Source: Pseudomonas sp. H9 (GTDB lineage Bacteria; Pseudomonadota; Gammaproteobacteria; Pseudomonadales; Pseudomonadaceae). Taken from it: a stretch of 64,000 nucleotides of DNA. Shown here piece after piece: positions 25,881 to 36,800 of this stretch. The notes beneath the pieces are model-generated. The model did no database searches. It was not told where the DNA came from and was given only the letters and a program-made list of their open reading frames with translations. The stretch spans positions 1-64,000 of the forward strand of contig NZ_SMOK01000010.1 in the NCBI RefSeq assembly GCF_004353925.1. The letters run 5' to 3'. Every line of letters begins with the position of its first letter. Positions within the stretch are counted from its first letter, which is position 1. The position numbers and the translations under genes were made by a program.

Positions 25881-27505
25881 GGTTGCGGTCCTGTGTCGCC
25901 GGGCGCCTGTGCGGGGGCGGTGAACCAGCGGTCTTTGGGCACTCGCTTTTCTTGTTCCGGATCACCCAGGTAGTGCGGCGACATGATTTGCACATCGTAC
26001 TCGTTGAACACATCCTGAATGTTGGCATGCAGCATGGTCAGCAATTCGGCACGCGGCCGTGGCTCACTGGGCACGGCTTGGGCCACCAGGCGATACTCGG
26101 GGTAGAAATCTGACAGCGCGGTCTGGAACACCTGCGGTCTCGGTGTCTGGAGGATCCCCGGCGTACGTTGTGCTGCCTCCAGCAACATCGCTTCGACCTG
26201 ACGCCACGGCGTGTCGTAGCCAATAGTGACCACGGTGTCCACCACATACCCGGCGCCTTGCACCACTCGCGAGTAGTTCTTGGTCACCGCCCCGGTGATC
26301 ATCGAATTGGGAATGGTCAGCACCTCGCCCAAGCCGGTGCGGATACTGGTGGTAAACATGCCCAGCTCCGTTACCGTGCCCTCGTGTTCACCAATGCGGA
26401 CAAACTCGCCGGGGCGCAAGGTGCGAGTGTAGGTCAGGATCAAACCGGCTGCTGCCTGCCCGACCACACTGGATGCACCCAGCGAAATCATCAAGCCAAT
26501 CAACACCGACAGACCTTTGAAAGCTTCTGTCCCGGCGCCTGGCAGATAGGGATAGGCCATCGCCAGGGCAAACAGCCAGATCGCCAGCGACGTCAGGCGC
26601 GTGGTTGGTTGCAGGGTTTCACTGTTCAGCCAACTGATGGTCCCTGGCTTGGACAGGCGCTCGAGCACACGCTTGGTAAATGCACTGATGCCCCGGGCGA
26701 TGAAGAAGATCATCAGCGCGATGATCAACCCCGGAATCGCACTGACGATCGCATCCAGCACATAGCGCAGCAAGTTGAGCAGATAGTGGTCGAGGCTTTC
26801 CCCCCAGGGCCGGGTGTAGGGAAAACGCTGCAGCACAAAGGTCAGCCACTCGTAAGTGAGCAGCAGCACGACAATCCAATAGAGCAAGTCCAGCAGACGC
26901 CGGATCAGCGGAAACAGGTTGCTGGTATCGAGCAGCGACGTGTCCCCCACTTTCAGCACACCGTGGTGTCGGCGTATGCGTTGGGGCAACTGCGCCAGCA
27001 GCTTACGCCGAATAAACCCGCTCAGGCGCACCAGCCCAATAAACAGCAAGGTCGCCACAACACTCAGGCCACCTGCGGTTAATAGAAAGCGCACACTGCG
27101 GGCTTGCTGCGACTCTTTCACCACCTGTTCAAGCCGTTTCGCAGCTTGTGCCGCCGTGTCGGCTACCGAGGTCTCCGGATTGGCGTCTTTGGGGGCGACG
27201 ATGAACGCGCGGCGCTCGCCCAACAGCACCATGTAACTGTCCTGAATGGTGTCCAGACGCACGTTGGGTTCTTCGGTCCCGCTGAGCACTTCGTTGATCA
27301 CGCTCTGCGCACGCTGGGCACGTGCCTCAGGCGTTTCGCCGAGCAGGCTGGCGTGAAAGGTAAATATGACGCGGTTGGCAATTTTCAGCTCAGCAGCTGC
27401 AGCCGCTTCCGGGCTCGCCTCTTGTGCCGCGTGAACAGTGGAAAAAGACACTATCCACAACAGGAACAACGCGCACACAGACCACCGTTTTCCCCACTCC
27501 CCCAT
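25877..27505 (-). CDS. MscS-family mechanosensitive ion channel
   Basis: A 542-residue channel with a signal peptide (LFLLWIVSFSTVHA), a periplasmic region of about 105 residues, about four or five membrane helices, and the MscS core. The pore helix is SLGASSVVGQAAAGLILTYTRTLRPGEF; the beta domain follows with EHEGTVTELG and IPNS. A cytoplasmic alpha/beta cage part ends near DVQIM, and a proline-rich tail follows. It should release ions and small solutes on hypo-osmotic shock. It leads a two-gene unit with the AspT-type transporter, so both may serve osmotic or solute balance. Confidence 0.9.
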   Translation of the reverse strand: MGEWGKRWSVCALFLLWIVSFSTVHAAQEASPEAAAAAELKIANRVIFTFHASLLGETPEARAQRAQSVINEVLSGTEEPNVRLDTIQDSYMVLLGERRAFIVAPKDANPETSVADTAAQAAKRLEQVVKESQQARSVRFLLTAGGLSVVATLLFIGLVRLSGFIRRKLLAQLPQRIRRHHGVLKVGDTSLLDTSNLFPLIRRLLDLLYWIVVLLLTYEWLTFVLQRFPYTRPWGESLDHYLLNLLRYVLDAIVSAIPGLIIALMIFFIARGISAFTKRVLERLSKPGTISWLNSETLQPTTRLTSLAIWLFALAMAYPYLPGAGTEAFKGLSVLIGLMISLGASSVVGQAAAGLILTYTRTLRPGEFVRIGEHEGTVTELGMFTTSIRTGLGEVLTIPNSMITGAVTKNYSRVVQGAGYVVDTVVTIGYDTPWRQVEAMLLEAAQRTPGILQTPRPQVFQTALSDFYPEYRLVAQAVPSEPRPRAELLTMLHANIQDVFNEYDVQIMSPHYLGDPEQEKRVPKDRWFTAPAQAPGDTGPQP

Positions 27506-27835
27506 GGCACTTGCTCCAGCCAGATATCCTTGTCAGGGCGCAAGCGTCGCTGGTTGCACAAACGTGACCGTTGAGCGCATCGCACCGCCCCGCAGCAGTT
27601 GATCTGCAACAGGCAAGCTGAGAATAGTCGCGGTTGCCGGCTTGTTCCTGTAGTTGCCAAGCGCTATAAGGAAACACTTCATCAGAATTTTCCTACAGGG
27701 TAAAAAAAACAGACTAGCCTCTTTCTATCATCCAATGCTGTGAACCCCTCAAGGACAGGTATCAGGGGCAGGCATTGGTGTGAACAACTCAATGACGGTT
27801 CGCCCTTACCCAGGGCTCAAAGTGATGATGTGGAC
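27506..27835 (+). promoter_or_regulatory. 330-bp leader before the giant surface-protein gene, with a degraded CCTACA box
   Basis: This spacer separates the divergent MscS gene and the giant gene. A half-site CCTACA (27692-27697), preceded after six bases by CATCAG, resembles the boxes upstream of the two autotransporter genes. An A-run follows it. Further down, TGTGAAC(N2)CTCAA occurs twice (27740 and 27780), a short direct repeat of unknown meaning. No clear ribosome site or terminator is visible. Confidence 0.4.
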
Positions 27836-30800
27836 ATGACGACCCAGACCCGCTCCGCCATACCTCATGCCTTCAAACCTCAACGCCAGGCCCTGGCGCT
27901 GGAGCCGCGCATCCTGTTTGACGGCGCTGCCGCAGCCGCCGCCGACCAGCAACATCAGGACAACGGCGGCGACAAAGCCGATGCCGGCGCTGCGCATGCC
28001 ACGCCGTCCGATGCGCGCAGCGAACCGGGCCAGCAACCCTCCGCCGCACGCCACCTGCTGGTGCTCGATAGCCGTATCGAAGGCCGTCAGCAGCTGACTG
28101 CCAATCTGCCCGACAACGTCGAGGTGTTGGTGGTGGACGCCAAACAGGACGGTCTGGCGGCAATCTCCACCGCACTGGCCCAGCTCGGCCAGGTCGACTC
28201 GATCCAGATCCTCTCCCACGGTGCTTCCGGCGAATTCACGATCGGTAAAACCACCCTCACCGCAGACACCGTCGGCAAGTTCTCCCAGACCCTGAGCCAA
28301 TGGGGCCAGAACCTGAGCGAAGGCGCCGACATCCAGTTGTACGGCTGTAAAGTCGGTGAAGGCAGCGAGGGGCGTACGCTTGTAGATGAACTGTCGCGCT
28401 GGACCGGCGCCGATGTCGGTGCCTCCAACGACAATACCGGCAGTGCCAAGGCCGGTGGCGACTGGGCCCTGGAGGTCACTCGCGGCGCAATCGACAAGCC
28501 CATTGCGCTGTCCGCCGCCGCCATGGCCGGCTACGATCGTCTGCTGGCTGCCGGCCCCAGTACCGACTTGTCTGGCGGTGCCGATGTGCTACTGGGTAGC
28601 ACCTTCAATTTCACCGTCACCTTTACCAACAGCACCAGTGACACCGGCTATGCCCCGTTCGTCGACCTGTTCTTCCCGGCCACCGGCAAAGACGGCGCCG
28701 GTTCCCAGATCGACGATGGCATCACCTTTGTTTCTGCTACCTACCTGGGCCAAGCACTCACCTCCCATGTCGTGACCTTCGACGCCAACGGCCGAGCCAA
28801 CCATCCGTTGGCGGTAGGCGTTGATGGTAAGCCGCTGGTGATCAATGCCGCCGATTTCGGCATGCGCGCCGGCGACCAGATGGTCGTGGTGGAGCTGCCG
28901 TTCGCCAGTGTCAGCCAGGGCCAACCGGCCATTCCGATTCAAGTGACGGCAACCCTGAGTAACCTGGCCGATACCGACTTCTCGTTTACCGGAACGACCC
29001 CTGACCTGACCATCCGCGCCCGCAGCGGCTTTCAGTACGGCAACGATTCGCTGAACAACCCTGCCACTGACCCGAGCATTCTGGAGCCGTCAGCCAACGC
29101 CGACAGCTATGTGGTGCACCCTACGGTGATCACGGTCGATCAAGTGGTCACCACCCCGGAAGGTGAAACGGCAACCGGGCCGAACTTCAAGCGTGATCTG
29201 ACCGTCACCGTGACCCCCGCCAGCGGCCAGACCCTAACCAACGTGGTGATCACCCAGCCGGTGCCCGATAACGTCATCGTTACCGCCATTACCCCCGGCG
29301 GCGGTGGCACCGTGACCTCTCTGACCCTGTACGACGGCCGCACCGTCACAGACCCGGCAGTGATCCGCGCGCTGCTGGCACAAAACAATGACGGCGACCT
29401 GAGCAACGACCTGTACATCAGTGCTTTCACGGTCACCTACCCGACGCTTAGCGCAGCCACCAGTACCGACGTGCAGTTCTTCGTTCCCGAAGACGATGCC
29501 GATGGCATACCGGTGCTCAGCCCGATCACCGGTGATGACGTCACCATCACCTTTGACGGCCCTACAGCCTCCGGCAGCTGGGTTCCACTAGACCCTCGCG
29601 ACGCGGTCAACGGTCAGATCAACTTCAGCGGTGTGGGTGACGACGTCAGCTTCGTGGCCAAGTCGATCACCTTGCAAAAACAAGTGACCGTCTCCGTTGA
29701 CGGTGGCGCCGCCGGCGTCACCCCTGGCGACACCCTCACCTACCGCCTCAACATTGCCTTGTCGGACTACTTCGCCTTCGGCAAGACCTTCCTGGGCAAC
29801 GGCAGTTTCGTTATCGCCGACGGTGTCACCGACGGCCAGACCCTGGTCCCCGGCACCGCCACCCTGACCATCAGCGTCAATGGCATCAATCAAACCATCG
29901 CCCTGGTCAGCACCGTGGTGGTCAATGCCGATGGCAGTACGTCGATGGTGTTTGACATAGGCCAGTCCATGCGAAACGCCCTGTCCGGGCGTAGCTGGCT
30001 CAATGGCGATCTGGCTTTTGATGACGTGCTGCAAGGCGCCACCCTGGCAGTCATCAGCTACCAGGCGCGCGTCGCTCAGAGCTACACTCCGCCGGCAGGT
30101 GCACCGCACAGTGAAATCAACGAAGGCGACCCGCTGGGCAACAATGCCACCGTGACCGCAACTGTGCTGCTCGACCCGCTCAACCTCAGCGGATCAGACG
30201 AAAGCGACAGCTCCAACACCCTGGTGCGCGTTCCTACCAGCAAGGTTGAGATCGACCTGGCCGACCTCAACGGCAGCGGCGCCCCCGCCCCCGGCACCGA
30301 GCTGCGCCCAGGCGACCGCGTGACTTTCCGCCTGAGCTACGATCTGGTGACCGGTGACTACGAGAACTTCAAGCTCACCGCTTACCTACCGCTGCCGTTG
30401 TTCAACCTCAGTGGCCTGGACCTCAACAGCATCTGGCGCCTGGCCACCGGCAACACCAACCCCAACAGCCCGACCTCGGTAACCCTCGGCCCTGGCAACT
30501 CACTGGTGTTTACCTTCGCCGACTATGTGAATACCGGGGTCAATGGCAGCCGCATCGCCATTGATTTCACCCTCACCGTCAGCGACCAGCCGTTTGCCGA
30601 CCAACGCGCGTTCAACGTGCTGGGCGAATCCAGCCAGACCCGCACCCTGGACAAAGGCGTGCTGGTCACCACCGACGACGTGACCCTGATCGCTTCGGTC
30701 GCCGAGCCTGTGCTGACCATCAGCCATGGCGTAGTGTCGACCAACCACGGCACCGTCACCGGCACCACCGGCAGCTGGAACCCGCCGGGCGGCACCGGTG

Positions 30801-33800
30801 TGCCATTCAACGGCAGCATTACCGACGTCGCCGCAGTCAACGGCAACGTCAGTGGTATCGATGGCAACGACCGTCTGCGCCTGGCGACCGCCATCGAGAA
30901 CCACGGTGGCGGGAATGCCTTTGATGTCAGCACCCGCATCACCCTGGCGCCTGGGCTGTCGTTTGTGGGCGGCAGCCTGTCGGCCGCCAATTTGCTGATT
31001 TACCGTGGCGATGGCACACGGCTTGTTGCCGGCACCCACTACACCGTCGACAACGCCACCAACACCATTACCTTCATCGATGGCGCAGGCGTCGGCGCCT
31101 TGCTTGCCGGTCGCCCGGGTACCGCAGCCGACAACAGCGGCGCAAACGTTGTCGTGATCACCTACGACGTCAACGTCGCCGCCAACATAGCCGCCAGCGC
31201 CACCCTGCAGACCAACGCCCAACTAACGCGCTACGCCAGCGTCGAAGGCGGGCAGAACTTCCTCGGCACTACGCCGTTGAGCGACCTGGCCAGCCAACAA
31301 GTCGCCGCCCCGAGCATGACCAAGACCTACGCTGGCGGCAGCCTCGACAACAGCGATTCCAGCGCCAGCCACACCACCGGTGCCAACCTGGTGGTGGGCG
31401 AAAGCATGCTGTATGACATCGTCGTGACCCTGCCTGAAGGCACCACGCAAAACTTGCGCATCGACGACCTGATCCCGCCGGGCATGCGCCTGGACACCTC
31501 CTTCAACGGCACCGGCTACCTGGTGATTACCACCGCTGGCGGCGCGCTGGCGCAGAATTTCGCGGGTACCGTCACCGTCGGCAGCCTGACCGCGCCGTCT
31601 GGCACCCTGGGCGGCGATGGCGTGGATGCACGGTTCACCTTCAGCGTGGCCAACACCACGGGTGATAACAACACCGGCAACAACAGCTTCGTCATTCGAC
31701 TGCGCCTGGTGGCCAGCAACGTCGCCGACAACCAGACCGGCGCCGTACGCCTCAACGATGCGGTGCTCACTTACAGCGACCCTGATGGCGACACCCCCAA
31801 CGGCAACACCGCACTCAACCGTGACGTGGTAGTGACTGGCGCCAAGCCCAGCATCACCATTCAGGAACCGACCCTGCAGCTGACCCAGCAACTTGTCACC
31901 CCGCCCGGCCTGGGCTTCGACCAGGGCGATGCGGTGGAATACACCATGACCGTCAGCAACGGCTCGGCGGCCAGCGATTACGATGCCTTCGACATCGCTT
32001 TCAACAGCGTACTTCCCAGCGAACTGGACCAACTGACCCTGGTCAGCGTGATCTACACGGTCAACGGTGTCAGCACCAATATCACCGGTAGCTTCAGCCT
32101 CGACCCCACCGGCCGCACGCTGGTCAACACCGGCAATGTCGATATCGCCAAAGGCGGCACCTTGGTTATCCGCGTGACCGGCGTGGTCAATGCCACCGGC
32201 GCGTCAGTGGCGCAGTTCGACAACATCGCTCAGGTGCGCTGGACCAGCCTCAACGGCACCACCAGCGGCACTGCCGACCCGGCCGGTGAGCGTACGGGCC
32301 AGGACGGCGTGCTCAACGGCGGCACGCTCAATGACTACCGCCGCGACAACATCCTGATCATCCCGGTGGCACAAGGCATCAAGTTTTCCCGGGTCGGCGG
32401 CCTCTCGGATACCGCCGCGCCTAACCCGACCAACGCCTTGCAAGAAAACGTCGCCGTGGGTGAAATCATCCGCTACCGCGCCGTTGTGCTGGTGCCCGAA
32501 GGCAATAACCCCAACTACCAACTGGTGATCACCCTGAGCCAGGGCTTGACGCTGGCAGACCTGAGCACCATGCGCATCGGCTTCATCTCCGATGGTGGCC
32601 TGACCACCAGCCTGGGTGACCTGATCACCGCTGGCACCCTGCAGATTCTCGGCAATGAAACCAGCCCAGAGGCCCAGTTCATCACGCCTGACCTGTCCGG
32701 TGCTGCCCCCACCGGAGTACTCAACGCGAACTACGTAGTGCTCAGCACCGACGCCAACGGCAACCAGATTGTCACCCTCAACCTCGGCAACCTCACCAAC
32801 GGTGCCCACGGTGGTGGTGACGACGGCAACGACGATGACCTGGAAGGCGTCGTGCTGGAGTTCAACGCCCGGGTCGACAACCGCGTCGAGAACCAGGCCG
32901 GCGACATCCTCGGCGCCCTTGTCCAGGACCGCGTCAACGGCAACCTGCGCGCGACCAGCCTCACCCTGACCGAACGTATTGTTGAAGCCAGCTTCACCGG
33001 GTTGAATAAACAGGTCACCGACTTTACCCCCAATCCCGCAGGCACCGTGGGTAACGCGACCGTTACGGTCAACTTCACCGCCAGCGGTGGCCTGCCCGCT
33101 TACGATGTTCACCTCGCCGACGGTTTCCCCACCGGCAGCAACTACAACCTGATCAGCATCACCATTGGCGGTACCACCTACGGCCCGGGCAACCTGCCGG
33201 CGGGTGTGACCTTCAGCACCAGCGGCGGCCTGAGCGTCGACATCAGCAAAGTCGACAGCGGTACGCAAGTGCGGGTGGTGTATTCGGTGGACGTACCCAA
33301 TGGCACCACCATCGCCAACACCGAGGCCAACCTGAGCTGGAGCAGCCTGCCCGAGACCTTTACCAGTTGGGGGGGCAGCACCGTAGGCAGCGACGGCAGC
33401 GCTTCTGGCGAACGTACCGGAGCCGACGGCCCCGGGCCTGATGCCAGTACCCTGAACAACTATGTATTGCGCGAAGGCGCTGGCCTGGGAATTATCAGCG
33501 GCACGCTATGGAACGACACCGGCACGGCCGCCAGTGCACCGAACGACGCGAACCCCGACGCCGATCCGGTACCCGGCACCCCCGCCTATGAGCTGGCCAT
33601 ACCGAACCAAACCATTACCCTGATCTGGTCCGGTGCCGATGGCGTGATCGGCAACGCTGACGACAAGTCCTTTACCACCACCACTGACAGTAACGGGCGC
33701 TTTACCTTCGGCGTGCTGCCCTCGGGCCTGTACCGTCTGGTCACACCGACCACCGTCGACAGCATTACCCAGTTCGGCCAGTTGCGCATGCGCATCGACA

Positions 33801-36800
33801 CCGATGGCGCCACGCTTGGCCAGATCGATGTCGGCCTGGGCGAAGGCAGCAGCGCACAAGCCAACTCGGGCTTCGTCGAAATCAACGACGCACCGGTCAA
33901 CACCCTTCCAGGCTTCCAATCGGGCCGCGAAGACACGCCACTGGCAATTCCCGGCATCAGCGTCAGTGACGTCGATGCCGAACGCAACCCGAACGTCAAC
34001 GGCCGCAACATCCAGGTCACCCTGACGGTCACCCACGGCACATTGTCGCTCACCGGCGCCACCACCGGGGTTACCGTCACTGGTGCCGGCACCGCGACCT
34101 TGGTACTGCTGGGGCGGATCGCCGACATCAATGCCGCGCTCAATGGCCTGAGCTACCTGGGCAACTTGAACTTCAACGGCAATGACTTCCTGGAAGTCAC
34201 CACCAACGACCTGGGCAACTACGGCGACTTCGACAACAACGGCGTACCGGGGCAACCGACCGACGCTCGGGAAGACCGCGACTTCCTGGTGATTAACCTC
34301 GCCCCGGTCAACGACGCCCCCGTGGGCGTACCCGACAACACCATCGCTGTTGAGGCCGGCGGTACCGACAACCGTCTGACCGGGGTCGATCCACGGGGCA
34401 ACGTGTTGGATAACGACACCGATGTCGACATCGCGACCAACGGCGACCAACTGTTGGTCGTTTCGGTGACCTCGCCACTGGGTGTGGTCGTACCGGTACC
34501 TGTGACCTCGGTTGAAGTGCAAGGCCGCTACGGCAAGCTGGTGATCCAGGCCAACGGTGCCTACCAGTACATCGTCGACAACACCAACGCCGCGGTGCAG
34601 GCGCTACGCCAGGCGAGTGACACGCTGAATGAGGTGTTCACTTACACCCTTTCTGACATCGGTCTGGGCGGTGCCCCGCTGCAATCCATTGCCACCCTGA
34701 CCGTGGAGATCAGGGGCGCCAACGACGCCCCGGATGCGGAAAACGACGTTGGCACTGCCATCGAAAAAGGTGGCGTGAACAACACCGACAGCGGTAACCC
34801 CAACGACACCCCACCCACCGGCTTCCCGGTCCCGGGGGCCGATGCCTCTGGCAATGTGTTGAGCAACGACAACGACGTCGATGGCGGCCCCGGCGACCCC
34901 ATCGACTATGGCGAAAGCAATTCCGTTACCGGTGTACGTCCCCTGCGCGAAGCGGTGCCCGGTGCCCTGACCATCGTTCCACCAGGTGGCAGCGTCAGCA
35001 TTGCCGGTACCTATGGCACGCTGACCATTTTCGCCAATGGCGACTACACCTACGTCATCGACAATACCAATACCGCCGTGCAGCGGCTGGGCCCCACTGA
35101 CCAGTTGGTCGATTTCTTCAGCTACCAAGTGTCTGATGCGCTGGGGCTGAACGATCTGGCCGAACTGCGCATCAACATTGTCGGCAACTATGACAACCCA
35201 GTGGCCAGCGACGACCAGGCCTCCGCTCAAGCCGGCGCCAGCAATGCCGACCCCGAGAGCAACCCGGTCGGCAACGTCATCCTGTTCCCCAGCCGCCCCG
35301 GCAGCATCACCCAACCCGGTGGCAATGGTGTCGACCTCGACGTCGACCGCGCCGACCGCCCGAGCACCGTGCTCAAGGTCAATGGCGTGCGCAATGGCCC
35401 GGAACTGGCCGGTGGCGCACTGATCACCGTCGCTGGCGGCGCGGTGACCCTGGACGCGACGTTCGCCCAGTTCAGCAACGGCACACCGGTTGGCAGCCCG
35501 GTGAATTACGGCACCCTGACCATCAACCCGGACGGCTCGTTCAGTTTCGACGTCAACAGCGACAACCCGGCCATCGTCGCCCTGGCACGCGGCGCGACCA
35601 TGAACGTCATCTTCACCTACCAGATCGTCGATTCAGCCGGGCTGACCGACACCGCACAACTGGTGATTGTGGTGCGTGGCGCCAACAACCCGCCGCATGC
35701 CCAGGACACGGTAGCGCTGGCCACCGAAAAAGGCGGCGTCAACAACACCTCGCCGGGCCTTGACCCCGGCGTGCCTCCAGCGCCGGTACGGCAAGTGACC
35801 TTTGTCGATCCCGACAGCGATCCGGTCAGCGTCACTGGCGTACGCACAGGCCCCGAGGGCGGCACCGGCATTGCCGGTACAGTGGGCACTGCCCTTAACG
35901 GCCAATACGGTGCGTTGACGATCAACAGCGATGGCACCTATCGCTACGTCATCAATAACGATAACGCCGAAGTCCAGGCCTTGCGAAACGCAGACGACCT
36001 GCTGGTCGAAGTCTTCACCTACCGGGTGACCGACAGTGACGGCGAGTTCGACGATGCGCAGATCATCATCGTCATCCGCGGCCAGAACGACAACCCGATC
36101 GCCACCAACGATACAGCCACGGCGGTGGAAGCCGGTGGCGTAAACAACACCAGCGGCGGCATCGACCCTGCCGGTAATGTGCTCACTAACGACACCGACG
36201 TCGATGGTGGCGCAGGCGACCCGATTGACTATGGCGAAACCAAAACCGTGGCGTCGGTGCGCACTGGCGCCACCGAAGGTGCCGGTACCGCCGGCACACT
36301 GGGCAGCGAGTTGCGGGGCACTTATGGCTGGCTGACGCTCAACGCCGACGGCAGCTACAGCTATCGCCTGGACAACAGCCTGGCTGCGGTACAAGCCCTG
36401 CGCGTCGGCAACAGCCTGACTGAAACCTTCAACTACAGTGTGGTCGATACCGACGGTGCCACCGACATCGCCCTGCTGACCATCACCATCCAGGGTCGCA
36501 ACGATGCCCCGGTGGCCAACAACGATAACGCCCTGGCCGTCGAGGCCGGTGGGTTGAACAACACCAGCGCCGGTATCAACCCCACTGGCAACGTGCTACT
36601 CAACGACACCGATGTTGATCGCTTTGGCGAAACCCTGAGCGTCATCGCCGTGACCCAAGGCGCTACCAATGGCAGCGTTGGCAGCAGTTTTGCCGGTCAG
36701 TACGGCAACCTGACGCTGAACGCCGACGGCAGCTACACCTACCTGGTCGACAACAATGACCCGCTGGTGCAAGCCCTGCGTACCCCCAACGACACCCTCA